Shown: piece after piece, positions 37,271 to 46,966 of the stretch
How positions within the stretch are numbered: the stretch's first letter is position 1
How the letters are laid out: every line of letters begins with the position of its first letter
Source: Emergencia timonensis
Lineage (GTDB): Bacteria; Bacillota; Clostridia; Peptostreptococcales; Anaerovoracaceae
NCBI RefSeq assembly: GCF_900086585.1
Contig: NZ_FLKM01000008.1
Span: 62,001-126,000, forward strand
Direction: 5' to 3'
DNA: 64,000 bases
The notes under the pieces: model-generated
What the model saw: only the letters and a program-made list of their open reading frames with translations
Database searches by the model: none
What the model was told of the DNA's origin: nothing
Translations under genes and position numbers: made by a program

Positions 37271-39001
37271 CTATTTCTCATTGGCGACAATCTCGATTGC
37301 TCTGGAAATTGCCTCTTCAATGGTGATTTCTTCTTTGTCCGCATCTCTTCTCAGCTTGTATTCCACCTTGCCTTCTCCGGCCAGCTTTCCAACGGTGATT
37401 CTCACAGGAATGCCCAGAAGATCGGCGTCCTTGAACTTGACGCCAGGTCTCTCTTTTCGATCGTCGAGAAGGACTTCCACTCTGGCATCCGCAAGGGACT
37501 GGTAGATTTTCTCTGCGACGGTGGCCTGCACCTCATCGTCCGGCTTCACCAAGGTGATAATCACATGGTAAGGCGCCACTGACATCGGCCAGATGATGCC
37601 GTTATCGTCGTGATGCTGTTCTACTACAGCCGCCAGGGTTCTCGTCACGCCGATGCCGTAACAGCCCATAACGATAGGTTGTTCTTTCTGATTCTCATCC
37701 ACGTACATAGCACCCATGGATTCGGAATACTTTGTTCCCAATTTGAAGACCTGTCCCACTTCGATGCCTCTGGCATGCTTGACAGGCGCGCCGCAGATTG
37801 GACAAGGATCTCCTTCCTGCAGCACCTTCAGGTCAGTCATAATATCCGCTTTGTAATCTCTTCCATAATTGACGTTAATCAGATGGTGGTCTTCCTTACA
37901 TGCGCCTGCGCACATATTCTTAAGACCTGGCAGCTCGCTGTCCACTACGATGGTACAGTCGTGCAGTCCGCACGGTCCGGTAAATCCTCCCACGCAGCCC
38001 GTTGCCGCTGCCATTTTCTCCTCGTCGGCAAACTCGATAGCATGTTCTGGAATATCCAGAGCATTGATCAGCTTGGTCATGTTCAACTCTCTGTCGCCCC
38101 TTACAAAGGCTGCCACGTAACCGTTTTCATTGCCCTCCTCGTCATAGGTGACGAAGAGCAGGGCTTTGATGGTCTGTTTTTTATCCAGGTTCAAGAAACC
38201 AGCAACTTCTTCTATGGTCTTTGTACCAGGCGTATGCACCTCTTCCATGGCAAGTTCAGATACGTCTGTCTGCGGCGCCGCATCGACACATTCTGCTCTT
38301 TCAGTCGTAGCTGCCATAGAACACTTCTCGCAATATGCGATTTCGCTCTCGCCGACCTCTGATATCGCCGTGAACTCGTGAGAATTGCTGCCGCCGATTG
38401 CACCTGAATCAGCTTCTACCGGTCTGCATGCAAGGCCGCATCTCTTAAAAATCCGGTCATATGCCTCGTACATCTCCTGATAACTCTGGTCAAGGCCTGC
38501 GTTGTCCTTGTCAAAAGAATAGGCGTCTTTCATGATGAATTCTCTGCTTCTCATCAGTCCGAATCTCGGTCTGGCTTCATCCCTATACTTCGTCTGAATT
38601 TGATACAGATTCATCGGCAGCTGCCGATAAGAGGAGATGTCGTTTCTGACGATATCTGTAAAAATCTCCTCGTGAGTCGGTCCCAGACAAAAGTCTCTGC
38701 CATTTCGGTCCTTCAGTCTCCACAGTTCAGGACCATAAGCGTACCATCTGCCTGACTCTTCCCATAGTTCAGCAGGCTGAACGGCAGACATGTGAATTTC
38801 TTGTGCGCCCGTAGCGTCCATTTCCTGCCTTACGATATCTTCAATTTTTCTTACGGATCTCCAGCCCAGCGGCATGAAGCCATATACGCCGGATACTAAT
38901 TTCCTGATCATTCCCGTTCTAAGCAACAGGATGTGACTTGGGATTTCCGCTTCGTTCGGAACCTCCCTAAGGGTTTTGATATGCATCTTCGATAGTCTCA
39001 T
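37271..39001 (-). CDS. proS: Prolyl-tRNA synthetase (bacterial type with editing domain)
   Basis: Class II synthetase for tRNA-Pro, 576 aa. The catalytic core has motif 2 ([20 protein letters not shown]) and motif 3 ([23 protein letters not shown]). Between them, at about residues 240-400, lies the INS/YbaK-type editing domain ([23 protein letters not shown]) that removes misloaded alanine. The C-terminal anticodon domain follows. It starts 28 bases after ispDF; no T-box leader fits in that space. Confidence 0.97.
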   Translation of the reverse strand: MRLSKMHIKTLREVPNEAEIPSHILLLRTGMIRKLVSGVYGFMPLGWRSVRKIEDIVRQEMDATGAQEIHMSAVQPAELWEESGRWYAYGPELWRLKDRNGRDFCLGPTHEEIFTDIVRNDISSYRQLPMNLYQIQTKYRDEARPRFGLMRSREFIMKDAYSFDKDNAGLDQSYQEMYEAYDRIFKRCGLACRPVEADSGAIGGSNSHEFTAISEVGESEIAYCEKCSMAATTERAECVDAAPQTDVSELAMEEVHTPGTKTIEEVAGFLNLDKKQTIKALLFVTYDEEGNENGYVAAFVRGDRELNMTKLINALDIPEHAIEFADEEKMAAATGCVGGFTGPCGLHDCTIVVDSELPGLKNMCAGACKEDHHLINVNYGRDYKADIMTDLKVLQEGDPCPICGAPVKHARGIEVGQVFKLGTKYSESMGAMYVDENQKEQPIVMGCYGIGVTRTLAAVVEQHHDDNGIIWPMSVAPYHVIITLVKPDDEVQATVAEKIYQSLADARVEVLLDDRKERPGVKFKDADLLGIPVRITVGKLAGEGKVEYKLRRDADKEEITIEEAISRAIEIVANEK

Positions 39002-39029
39002 TTATGTTCTTTTCCTCTCTAATGTAGAA

Positions 39030-40169
39030 TTATCGCGTTAGGAGACAGACCGCCTCTGCCGCTATTCCTTCGCCTCTGCCGGTAAAACCCAGCTTCTCTG
39101 TAGTGGTCGCTTTGATGCTGACTTTATCAATGGATACGTTTAAGACCTGTGCGATATTGCCTCGCATCTCATCGATATAGCCAGCGAGTCTGGGTCGTTG
39201 ACAGATGACAGTAATGTCGGCATTTCCCAGGGAATATCCGGCGGCAGAAACGGCTTGTCCTGTCCTCGCCAAAAGCTCCAAGCTGGAGATATCCTTATAG
39301 CTGTCATCATTATCGGGAAAAAGGATTCCGATGTCCCCCAGCGCCGACGCGCCCAGCATGGCATCCATCAAAGCATGGAGCAGCACGTCTGCGTCTGAAT
39401 GACCCAAAAGGCCTTTCTCAAAGGGAATCTCCACGCCGCCTAATATCAGTTTTCGATTTTCTGTCAGTCTGTGAACGTCAAACCCCGTTCCAATCCTGTT
39501 TTCCACGGTTAAATCCTCCGGCGTCGTAATTTTAATATTGCTGTTCTCTCCTTCGACAATGCAAACCTCCTGGCCGATACGTTCGACCAGACCTGCATCG
39601 TCAGTGCCATAAAATCCATCGCAGTAGGCTGTTTCAAAAGCCTTCTTCAGTATTGAGAATCTGAAAGCCTGAGGTGTCTGCACGCACCAGAGCTTACTTC
39701 TGTCCAAAGTCCCTGCATCAATCTGTCTAATTGTATCTTTAGGCTGTACTGCTGCTACAGCAGCGCCATTGACAGCAGCGCTCTCCGCCACTCGCCTGAT
39801 CAAATCTCCACTGACGTAGGGGCGCACACCGTCGTGAATCAACACCAGCGAATCGTCCACTGCCCCCATATGCTCTAAGTATCTGACCGCTTCATAGACG
39901 GAGTCCTGTCTTTCTCGTCCACCGCAGATAATATAAATTTTCTCCTCGTTTAGCTGCTTATGAAAAAATTGGCAGCAAAGTTCTTGATAGTCTTCTGCTG
40001 TCACAATTATAATTTTATCTATAATGGATGAAGTTTCAAATTTTTTCACAGTGGTTTCCAGGATCGTCTTACCGCCAATTTTTAGAAATTGTTTGGGCAA
40101 TGAAGCTGCCATCCGTTTGCCAGACCCTGCAGCTCCAATAATTCCATATACTTTTTTATCATATAACAT
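39030..40169 (-). CDS. ispDF: Bifunctional IspD/IspF (non-mevalonate isoprenoid pathway)
   Basis: A 379-aa fusion of two enzymes of the MEP pathway. Residues 1-220 are IspD, MEP cytidylyltransferase (GIIGAAGSGKRMAASLPKQF, LVLIHDGVRPYVS, WCVQTPQAF). Residues 223-379 are IspF, MECDP synthase (RIGTGFDVHRLTENRKLILGG with the zinc ligands Asp-His, GHSDADVLLHALMDAMLG, IKATTTEKLGFTGRGEGI). The enzymes act at the third and fifth steps, and fusion is known in several bacterial groups. It lies one base after the PIN-TRAM gene. Confidence 0.96.
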   Translation of the reverse strand: MLYDKKVYGIIGAAGSGKRMAASLPKQFLKIGGKTILETTVKKFETSSIIDKIIIVTAEDYQELCCQFFHKQLNEEKIYIICGGRERQDSVYEAVRYLEHMGAVDDSLVLIHDGVRPYVSGDLIRRVAESAAVNGAAVAAVQPKDTIRQIDAGTLDRSKLWCVQTPQAFRFSILKKAFETAYCDGFYGTDDAGLVERIGQEVCIVEGENSNIKITTPEDLTVENRIGTGFDVHRLTENRKLILGGVEIPFEKGLLGHSDADVLLHALMDAMLGASALGDIGILFPDNDDSYKDISSLELLARTGQAVSAAGYSLGNADITVICQRPRLAGYIDEMRGNIAQVLNVSIDKVSIKATTTEKLGFTGRGEGIAAEAVCLLTR

Positions 40170-40170
40170 A

Positions 40171-41289
40171 TTAATTGTTCTTCAGCCTTCCAAAGATCAT
40201 CCTTCCTGCCGAGGTCTGCAATACGCTGGTCACGTTAATGTTAGTCGTCTTGCCGATCATCTTTCTGCCATCCTCTACAACAATCATCGTTCCATCATCT
40301 AAATAAGCGATAGCTTGACTATTGTCCTTTCCCTGTTTTACCAGGCTGACAGTCATCTGCTCTCCCGGCAGCACTACCGGTTTCAAGGTATTTGCCAGTT
40401 CGTTAATATTGAGCACACTGACGCCATTGATCGCAGCAACCTTGTTCAGATTAAAGTCATTGGTTACAACTTTTCCATTCATAAGTTGTGCCAGTTTCAG
40501 GAGCTTGACGTCGACCTCAGGAATTTCTCTCAGCGATTTCTCATTGTCTGTATTGTATATTTCAATTCCGTAATCGCTCTGAATTTTGTTGAGGATGTCC
40601 AGCCCTCTTCTGCCCCTCGTTCTTTTAAGGGAGTCGGAAGAATCGGCGATATGACGCAATTCCACCAGAACAAATTCGGGGATTACAATGGGCCCTTCCA
40701 AAAAACCGGTCTTCATGATCTCTGCAATTCTGCCATCAATGATGACACTGGTATCAAAGATCTTAGGCACGCCTTCTGCCTTTTTCTTTGTTTTTGAAAA
40801 AATCGGCTCTTGCTGCACATTCTGTTTTTTATTAGCCACAATCATGCTGATCATCTCTTTGCCCTTCTTAGTGGCAATGACGACCCCCAAATAACCCAAT
40901 ACCAGATAAGTGATGATTGTTATCACAGTATAGAGGTATCTGTTGCTGATGCTGACATAAATCTGCGTAATCAGCAGTGCTATTAAAAGGCCTGTAATCA
41001 GGCCGATGACGCCGACGAACAAATCGTTAGCTGAAACGCCCCTGAGATCGTCTTCTATGTTATCAGCGACTTTTGCACTCTGTCTGCTGATTGCCGGTGT
41101 CAATCTGAAAAATATAATTCCAAAGATAATTGCAAAAACGATACCGATGCCAATCTGCTGCCCCTGGGTAAAGGTTCCGTTGATATCAACGCCGCTCTTT
41201 ATGAGCCAGTAACCTATCAGCTGAAATACACCGTATCCAATGATTGCACCTAAAATAGTAACAACAATTCTAAGCATTTTCTTAAGCAT
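40171..41289 (-). CDS. PIN and TRAM domain membrane protein (YacL-like)
   Basis: A 372-aa protein with four membrane helices in the first 155 residues, a PIN-type nuclease-like domain (KIFDTSVIIDGRIAEIM, then later acidic residues ending VVTNDFNLNKVA), and a C-terminal TRAM RNA-binding domain (GEQMTVSLVKQGKD ... DGTMIVVEDG). Bacillus YacL has the same layout and the same neighbourhood with ispD/ispF; its function is not firmly established. The conserved PIN acidic residues are present, so nuclease activity is possible. Confidence 0.93.
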   Translation of the reverse strand: MLKKMLRIVVTILGAIIGYGVFQLIGYWLIKSGVDINGTFTQGQQIGIGIVFAIIFGIIFFRLTPAISRQSAKVADNIEDDLRGVSANDLFVGVIGLITGLLIALLITQIYVSISNRYLYTVITIITYLVLGYLGVVIATKKGKEMISMIVANKKQNVQQEPIFSKTKKKAEGVPKIFDTSVIIDGRIAEIMKTGFLEGPIVIPEFVLVELRHIADSSDSLKRTRGRRGLDILNKIQSDYGIEIYNTDNEKSLREIPEVDVKLLKLAQLMNGKVVTNDFNLNKVAAINGVSVLNINELANTLKPVVLPGEQMTVSLVKQGKDNSQAIAYLDDGTMIVVEDGRKMIGKTTNINVTSVLQTSAGRMIFGRLKNN

Positions 41290-41353
41290 AATCTCTCCTC
41301 CTTTCCTTTATTCAGTCATAGATAAATGGTAGTTCATCCTTCGAGGTAAAAAA

Positions 41354-41827
41354 TCAAACCGCATCCTCTACTAGATGGTCTATCCGCTGTGGGTCTATAT
41401 CGGCCGCGAGAATCAGTTCGCTTTCTAAAATCTGCTTCGCATTGGTCAGCATCTTCTTCTCTCCTGTAGACAGTTTCTTTAAGCGGCCTGCCCGGATCAG
41501 ATTTCTGACAACCTCTGCTACCTCCATAATGTCTCCGCTTTTCAGTTTATCAAGGTTTTCTCTCTGCCGTTTGTTCCAATTGCATGACATCTGCGACGTT
41601 TCTGCGCGTAAAACAAGAAAGACCGCATCTACCTCGTTGGCGGATATGACCGGCCTGATTCCAATATCCATGCTGTTATCGACGGGAATCATGACACTCA
41701 TATCGTCAAATGGCAATTTCATAATATAGTATTGCCTGGTTTCGCCTAAGATATCTCTGTCTTCAATCTCTTGAATCACTCCTGCGCCGTGCATGGGGTA
41801 TAATATTTTGTCTCCAATTGTAAACAT
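41354..41827 (-). CDS. carD: CarD/CdnL-family transcription regulator
   Basis: A 157-aa RNA-polymerase-binding protein. The N-terminal Tudor-like domain (MFTIGDKILYPMHGAGVIQEIE) binds the beta subunit; the C-terminal helical domain (WNKRQRENLDKLKSGDIMEVAEVVRNL) contacts the -10 edge and stabilises open complexes. It precedes the PIN-TRAM gene by 64 bases, an order seen in many Firmicutes. Its promoter is at 41861-41890. Confidence 0.93.
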   Translation of the reverse strand: MFTIGDKILYPMHGAGVIQEIEDRDILGETRQYYIMKLPFDDMSVMIPVDNSMDIGIRPVISANEVDAVFLVLRAETSQMSCNWNKRQRENLDKLKSGDIMEVAEVVRNLIRAGRLKKLSTGEKKMLTNAKQILESELILAADIDPQRIDHLVEDAV

Positions 41828-41860
41828 TTGATAGGACCCCGCTTTTATCTATATACGTAC

Positions 41861-41890
41861 AGTATAGAGCAACTCATGAGATAATGTCAA
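41861..41890 (-). promoter_or_regulatory. Sigma-A promoter of carD
   Basis: On the minus strand TTGACA (41885-41890), 18 bases, TATACT (41861-41866), about 35 bases before the carD start. Confidence 0.8.
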
Positions 41891-42065
41891 GCCTTCAGAA
41901 AATACAATATCTTATCACAGACAATTTTTTCTGTCAACTAGGAAATGCTTTTTTCTTTTAATATGTAAGAAATTATGATAGAATTATACAGATAACATTC
42001 ATGCAACCTACACAGATAGATTGTAGTATTGAAGAAGAAACTAATTCATTCGAAGGAGGATTACC

Positions 42066-42743
42066 ATGTATAAACTTTTGGTAGTTGATGATGAACCTAA
42101 AATTCGTGAAGTAATAAGAGAGTATGCAGAATTCAATGGATATGAGGTCACAGAAGCGGCAGATGGAATGAGCGCCGTCGGGCTTTGTAAGCTAAACGAA
42201 TACGACCTAGTCATTTTAGATATAATGATGCCGAAGCTAGACGGCTTTTCAGCATGCAAAGAGATTAAGAAAATTCAAGATGTGCCAATTATCATGTTAT
42301 CAGCTCGAGGGGAGGAATATGATAAGCTCTTTGGCTTTGAGCTGGGCATCGACGACTATATCGTCAAACCGTTCAGTCCCAAGGAGCTGATGGCAAGAAT
42401 CAACGTAGTCCTTGCCCGCAGAAACTCTTCTGCACAGAGCAAGGCCGACGTGGTGAAGTTTAGCGGTCTGGAAATCAACGTTGCCGCCCGAACGGTCACT
42501 GTCGACGGAGAAAGAGTCGAATTGACGCCAAAAGAATATGAACTGCTCTTCTATTTGATAGAGAACAAAAACATCGCGCTTTCAAGAGACAAGCTTTTAT
42601 CAGACATCTGGGGATATGACTTTTTTGGTGACGACAGAACGATCGACACACACATCAAAAATCTTAGAAACAATTTAGGACCATATCGTGACTACATTGT
42701 CACACTCAGAGGGGTAGGGTACAAATTTGAGTTTGAAGAGTAA
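42066..42743 (+). CDS. OmpR/PhoB-type response regulator
   Basis: A 225-aa two-component regulator. The receiver domain has VVDDEP, the phospho-acceptor Asp in LVILDIMMPKLDG, and the VKPF lysine; residues 128-225 form the winged helix (LTPKEYELLFYLIENKN, DDRTIDTHIKNLRNNL, RGVGYKFE). Proteins of this class bind direct repeats of about 10-11 bp. GAAGGAGG precedes the ATG. It overlaps the histidine kinase gene by 17 bases. Its targets are not known; the paired boxes at 60989-61005 and 61299-61315 are of a form it could bind, but that is a guess. Confidence 0.95.
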   Translation: MYKLLVVDDEPKIREVIREYAEFNGYEVTEAADGMSAVGLCKLNEYDLVILDIMMPKLDGFSACKEIKKIQDVPIIMLSARGEEYDKLFGFELGIDDYIVKPFSPKELMARINVVLARRNSSAQSKADVVKFSGLEINVAARTVTVDGERVELTPKEYELLFYLIENKNIALSRDKLLSDIWGYDFFGDDRTIDTHIKNLRNNLGPYRDYIVTLRGVGYKFEFEE

Positions 42744-44202
42744 ATTCGATTTTAAAAGTATTAGATTTAAGCTTTGGGTTTATTTTATCAGTTTTGCGAT
42801 CATACTGATCAGTTTGATCTGGTTTTTGCAGATTTTTTTTCTCAATAATTTTTATCAGGATATGAAAATCCGCGAAACCACCAATTTAGCCGACGAACTT
42901 GTGCAGTATTACAACGATCAGAATCAGGATCTCTCAAAGCTGATGCAGAAAATTGACACATTATCCCTTTCAAACGAAAACGACTTATACATTCGTGTGG
43001 AAACAGCCGCTGGGGCAATTGTCATTCCGCCTACTTATGGTGCGCACGTACAGCTTTATCGATACAGCCTGCAGATTCAAGAGCTGCGGGCACAGCTGGA
43101 GATCAGTCCTCTGGGGAAAGCTTCAATCCTTTCACAAAAGGAAGAAAACGGAATGCGCATTTTCTCCTACGCCCGTTACCTGAGCAAAGTAACCAGCAGT
43201 TTTGACGAAGACGAAAATAAAGCGAACAGCTATATCGTCTACATCGTATCTCCACTATATCCAGTCAAATCTACGATTTCTATCCTGCGCGCACAGCTTG
43301 TGTACATCACTGTGATCGCAGCCCTCTTAGCTTTGACATTGGCTCTGTATCTGGCAAGCCGAATATCCAAGCCAATCAAGGAAATTACAAATTCTGCGGC
43401 AGAGATGGGAAAAGGGCATTACGGTGTCAAGTTCAAGGGCGGTCACTATTCGGAGATTACTGAACTTGCTGATACATTGACCAATGCGTCCAGGGAACTA
43501 GAAAAGACTGACATGTATCAAAAGGATTTGATTGCCAACGTCTCTCACGATTTGCGGACGCCATTGACCATGATCAAGTCTTATGCCGAAATGATTCGCG
43601 ATCTTTCTGGCGATAACCCGCCGAAGAGAGAAGCGCATCTGGGCGTCATTATCGACGAAACAGACCGGTTAAACACTTTGGTCAACGACATGCTCAATAT
43701 GTCAAAGATGCAGTCCAAGAGTATCAAGTTAGAGCGCTCCAACTTTGATCTCAAGAAGACAGCCGAAACGATCCTGGCATCCTTTGAGATTTTAGCAGAA
43801 AAAGAGGGTTATCACTTCAAGTTTCATTGCCCTGTCGCTGTCATCGTCAACGGCGACGAGACAAAGATAAAACAGGTGTTATCCAACTTGATTAACAATG
43901 CTGTCAAATATGGCGGGGAAGACAAAGAAATCATCGTCAACATTAAAAAGTCCAGTCGAAAAGTACGTTGTGAAGTCATCGATCACGGAGCCGGCATTGC
44001 ACCCGACGAAATCAACCACGTATGGGAGCGATATTACAAATCCAGCACTCATCACGTCAGGCCTACGGACGGCAGCGGTTTGGGTCTCTCCATCGTCAAA
44101 GAGATATTGACCCTCCACAAAGCAAATTACGGAGTTAACAGCAAACTAGGCAAAGGCAGTACCTTCTGGTTTGAGATGGATACAGTAAAACTTAAAAAAT
44201 AA
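42727..44202 (+). CDS. Sensor histidine kinase
   Basis: A 491-aa membrane kinase that pairs with the preceding regulator. It begins at a TTG (MSLKSKFDFK), has a first membrane helix at residues 15-37, an outer domain of about 150 residues, a second helix near residues 190-215 and a HAMP segment. It then has a HisKA domain with ANVSHDLRTPLTMIKSYAEM (phospho-His) and an HATPase domain with N box LSNLINNAVKYGG, G1 DHGAGI and G2 GSGLGLSIVKEI. The outer domain shows no fold I recognise. A TTG six bases downstream is an alternative start. Confidence 0.93.
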   Translation: MSLKSKFDFKSIRFKLWVYFISFAIILISLIWFLQIFFLNNFYQDMKIRETTNLADELVQYYNDQNQDLSKLMQKIDTLSLSNENDLYIRVETAAGAIVIPPTYGAHVQLYRYSLQIQELRAQLEISPLGKASILSQKEENGMRIFSYARYLSKVTSSFDEDENKANSYIVYIVSPLYPVKSTISILRAQLVYITVIAALLALTLALYLASRISKPIKEITNSAAEMGKGHYGVKFKGGHYSEITELADTLTNASRELEKTDMYQKDLIANVSHDLRTPLTMIKSYAEMIRDLSGDNPPKREAHLGVIIDETDRLNTLVNDMLNMSKMQSKSIKLERSNFDLKKTAETILASFEILAEKEGYHFKFHCPVAVIVNGDETKIKQVLSNLINNAVKYGGEDKEIIVNIKKSSRKVRCEVIDHGAGIAPDEINHVWERYYKSSTHHVRPTDGSGLGLSIVKEILTLHKANYGVNSKLGKGSTFWFEMDTVKLKK

Positions 44203-44260
44203 GAATTCTGCCCGCGGCAGTCATCATAACATTGGTGAGTTCGATATTCCCTATGTTATG

Positions 44261-44295
44261 AAAAAGCGCGGCTTCATAGAGAAGCCGCGCTTTTT
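44261..44295. terminator. Bidirectional terminator between kinase and radA
   Basis: A perfect 15-bp stem (AAAAAGCGCGGCTTC and its inverse) with a 5-base loop and T runs both ways. It serves the converging kinase and radA genes and covers the radA stop codon. Confidence 0.92.
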
Positions 44296-45703
44296 ATTCT
44301 CCTTTAAAGGCATTGATGGCGTCATAGATGTTTTTTGCGCCGACAATCCTGCATTGTCCCTGCCGAACTTTCCCATCCAATTTATCTGCATTTTTCTTTG
44401 GCATGATAATCTGTTCGTATCCCATTCTCCCCGCCTCTGTTACAATCTTATCTGCATTCTGGACAGATCTGAGATCGCCTGTCAGTCCCACTTCTCCGAT
44501 CACAATGGTTCTCTTCTGACAGGTGACGTCTCTGATAGAGGAATAGACCGCCAGAGCCACCCCCAAATCGACGGAAGTGCTGTCCGGCTTCATGCCGCCT
44601 ACTACATTGACATAAACGTCTTGATTAATCATGGTCATGCCGACTTTTTTCTCTAAGACGGCGAGAATCATGTTGAGCCTCTGATAATCTACACCGACCG
44701 ATGTTCTCCTGGCAAATCCCACGTTGGCAGGCGCTGTCAGCGCTTGTATTTCGAATAAAACCGGCCGGCTTCCTTCGTATACAGCCGTAATAATAGAACC
44801 CTCTGCGCTGGTCTCCGTACTCTCGAGAAAAGTTCCTGACAGATTTTCAATTTCGATCAGGCCGCCTTCCTCCATTTGGAAGGCTCCGATTTCGCTGGTC
44901 GTACCAAACCTGTTTTTATATGCTCTCAATATCCTCAGGTCATGGTCCCTCTCACCCGTAAAGTTGAGTACACAGTCTACCAGATGCTCAACAATTTTCG
45001 GTCCTGCCAGCTCTCCATTTTTGGTCACATGGGCCACGATAAAGATAGGGATATCATTGGTCTTTCCCAGCTTCATCAGCTGATTGCCGATATCTCTGAC
45101 CTGGGATACGCTGCCAGGGACAGAATCCAGGGTCTGCGTGTACATCGTCTGGATAGAGTCGATGACTAGGAACTTGGGCTTTAAATTTTCGCACACTGCC
45201 GTAATGTTCTCCATATTGGTCTCTGCCAAAATATACAAATCTTCACTGAGATCAGGGCAGACGCGGTCTGCTCTCATCTTGATCTGTTCTTCTGATTCTT
45301 CTCCAGATACATAGAGGACGGTTCCCTGCGATTTGGCCAGATTCGCTGCCGCCTGTATAATCATAGTAGATTTGCCGATTCCCGGCTCCCCTGAAATCAA
45401 AGTCAGCGATCCACGGACTAGTCCTCCGCCTAAAACTCGGTTCAGTTCGCCAATCCCCGTGTCAATGCGGATGTAATCACCGGAGCCGACTTCTTTTAGC
45501 CTGGATGGTTTTGCCTCTGCGCTGGTCCGCCTCCTGGTATCGTTTTGCGGCGCATCTACCACTTTCTCTTCCACCATGGAGTTCCAGGCTCCACAGATGC
45601 ACTGCCCCATCCATTTCGGGCTCTCGTAACCGCACTCCTGACAGACAAATACGGTCTTGCTCTTCTTTGCCATAATTGTTTTGATTTCCCCTTTCGTAAA
45701 CAT
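44294..45703 (-). CDS. radA: DNA repair protein RadA (Sms)
   Basis: RadA is a RecA-like helicase for branch migration during recombination. It has a zinc finger (VFCQ-type: FVCQECGYESPKWMGQCICGAWN), Walker A GEPGIGKS, the RadA-specific KNRFG motif and a Lon-like C-terminal domain (VGGMKPDSTSVDLGVAL). The long frame is 469 aa from the ATG at 45703 (AAGGA upstream). The family normally starts near MAKKSKT, an ATG at 45673, which lacks a well-spaced ribosome site; both starts are possible. The promoter at 45748-45776 serves either. Confidence 0.95.
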   Translation of the reverse strand: MFTKGEIKTIMAKKSKTVFVCQECGYESPKWMGQCICGAWNSMVEEKVVDAPQNDTRRRTSAEAKPSRLKEVGSGDYIRIDTGIGELNRVLGGGLVRGSLTLISGEPGIGKSTMIIQAAANLAKSQGTVLYVSGEESEEQIKMRADRVCPDLSEDLYILAETNMENITAVCENLKPKFLVIDSIQTMYTQTLDSVPGSVSQVRDIGNQLMKLGKTNDIPIFIVAHVTKNGELAGPKIVEHLVDCVLNFTGERDHDLRILRAYKNRFGTTSEIGAFQMEEGGLIEIENLSGTFLESTETSAEGSIITAVYEGSRPVLFEIQALTAPANVGFARRTSVGVDYQRLNMILAVLEKKVGMTMINQDVYVNVVGGMKPDSTSVDLGVALAVYSSIRDVTCQKRTIVIGEVGLTGDLRSVQNADKIVTEAGRMGYEQIIMPKKNADKLDGKVRQGQCRIVGAKNIYDAINAFKGE

Positions 45704-45747
45704 CCGTTCCTTACATTGAGTATAAAAACTCGGACGATATTTCCTTC

Positions 45748-45776
45748 ATGATAACAAAACACTGTGGGTTTGTCCA
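45748..45776 (-). promoter_or_regulatory. Promoter of radA
   Basis: On the minus strand TGGACA (45771-45776), 17 bases, TATCAT (45748-45753), 45 bases before the longer radA start. Confidence 0.65.
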
Positions 45777-45954
45777 CAGAGTTTTAAGCCATACTGATTG
45801 ATCGTTCCATATATCAAAGAAATCTTACGGTGATAGGTTATATTTTTATGGCGCTAAAAAACGCTAAATGACCGAATCAAAGATTCCTGTTTTCACATGT
45901 CGCCCACAAGAAACGACTCTTCGTAAGGTACGTTCTTTGCTATTTCCTCTATAA

Positions 45955-45987
45955 TAAAAAAGCCGAGCAGAAATCATCTGCTCAACT
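45955..45987 (-). terminator. Terminator of the PPEP-like protease gene
   Basis: Stem AGTTGAGCAGA/TCTGCTCGGCT on the minus strand (two G-U pairs), 5-base loop, then T6, 33 bases after the stop codon. Confidence 0.85.
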
Positions 45988-46019
45988 TCAATTGTCATCA
46001 TATCAATTTGCCTGTTCTC

Positions 46020-46586
46020 TTACCAAGCCCATCCATAAGCGCTGTACATATTGTCAACGTCCTGCTGCTCGATGGTGTCAACCTGCGTTTTCACATATTT
46101 GTAAGTCTTTGGTCTGCTTTTCTTCAGCTTACTTGGGTTCTGTGTGTATTCTGCAAAAGACTGTGCGAAGTATTCTTTGCTGTTCTTCGTTATATATGAC
46201 TTTTGTGTGCCGTTGTACTTTTTCTTTTCGGATTTGTAAATCTTCACGAACTCAGATGTCTCATCTGCACCATTCTGCAGTCTGGAAACAAAATGACCCA
46301 TCTCGTGAAGTGTATTCGTCTTGTTTCTCGTCTTTAGATGGATGGCATGATCTGCTACGCTGAATACACCGGCATAACCTAAGTTCTTGTTGTATTTGAC
46401 GGTAAAGCCTAACTCAACAAATGCGTTGACGACTCTGCTGTCTGCCTTTGCTGAAGTAGCAGGAATCGTCTTCATGGATACTGTGGCAGCGTTTGCATCT
46501 TCTGTCATAGCCAATACCAAACCTGTCGTCAGGGCTAAAGTTAATATTATCGTTATGAAAACTCTCAGTGTTCTCTTTAACATCAT
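46020..46586 (-). CDS. Secreted zinc metalloprotease, PPEP/anthrax-lethal-factor-like
   Basis: A 188-aa exported protein. The start is the ATG at 46586, with GGAGG six bases upstream. A basic N-terminus and hydrophobic stretch (VFITIILTLALTTGLVLA) form a signal peptide ending near DANA-A. The zinc site is HEMGH (residues 94-98), with a third ligand Glu in KEYFAQSFAEY about 40 residues on. The order HExxH - EYFAQSFAEY - SKLKKSRPKTY closely parallels C. difficile Zmp1/PPEP-1 (EEFFAESF, then CPQTY), a Pro-Pro endopeptidase that releases surface adhesins. That gene too is under a c-di-GMP-I riboswitch. No cell-wall anchor is seen. Cleavage specificity here is unknown. Confidence 0.85.
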   Translation of the reverse strand: MMLKRTLRVFITIILTLALTTGLVLAMTEDANAATVSMKTIPATSAKADSRVVNAFVELGFTVKYNKNLGYAGVFSVADHAIHLKTRNKTNTLHEMGHFVSRLQNGADETSEFVKIYKSEKKKYNGTQKSYITKNSKEYFAQSFAEYTQNPSKLKKSRPKTYKYVKTQVDTIEQQDVDNMYSAYGWAW

Positions 46587-46611
46587 TTCTATCCTCCGAA
46601 TCATTCAAAAT

Positions 46612-46636
46612 AAAAAAACTGCTTCGTCTAAAGCAG
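46612..46636 (-). terminator. Terminator between proximal riboswitch and protease gene
   Basis: Stem CTGCTT/AAGCAG with a 6-base loop, then T7 on the minus strand, 26 bases before the protease start. Its position after the aptamer suggests control by premature termination. Confidence 0.85.
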
Positions 46637-46702
46637 CCACATTCCGAAGGAGGTTCTGATGTTTGTAAGAACGCTCTCATACATTACATTGATCATCTCA
46701 AT

Positions 46703-46773
46703 GGCAACTGGCTGTCATGCTTTTCGCTTTAGACCCTATAGCTTTGCGTCGCTGAGTTTCCCCAGGTTTGCTA
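46703..46773 (-). promoter_or_regulatory. c-di-GMP-I riboswitch, proximal copy
   Basis: The minus strand reads TAGCAAACC at the 5' end, a GGGGAAACTC stem with GAAA tetraloop, the invariant GACGCAAAGCTATAGGGTC core, TAAAGC and closes with ATGACAGCCAGTTGCC. These are the landmark bases of the GEMM-I (c-di-GMP-I) aptamer, including the tetraloop and its receptor. A terminator follows at 46612-46636. Confidence 0.92.
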
Positions 46774-46787
46774 ATATTCTTTTAAAT

Positions 46788-46819
46788 TAAAAAAATCATT
46801 CAGAGAATTCACTAAATGA
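46788..46819 (-). terminator. Terminator after the distal riboswitch
   Basis: On the minus strand TCATTTAG/CTGAATGA (one G-T pair) with an 8-base loop, then T7, lying between the two aptamers. It makes the distal aptamer a complete switch of its own. Confidence 0.75.
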
Positions 46820-46865
46820 CCGTTGTTTATATATATTAGATATCGATACATATCATACATAATAC

Positions 46866-46937
46866 GGCAACTGGCTGGCATACCTTGCGGCTTAGCCCCT
46901 GTAGCTTTGCGTCACCGTCTTTCAACGGGTTTGCTCT
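46866..46937 (-). promoter_or_regulatory. c-di-GMP-I riboswitch, distal copy
   Basis: The minus strand reads AGAGCAAACCCGTTGAAAGA, the core GTGACGCAAAGCTACAGGGG, then CTAAGCCGCAAGGTATGCCAGCCAGTTGCC-type closing sequence. All GEMM-I landmarks are present. It begins about 30 bases after the promoter -10 box and is followed by its own terminator (46788-46819). Confidence 0.93.
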
Positions 46938-46966
46938 TGTGAATATCTCTTTTTACTTGTTATCTT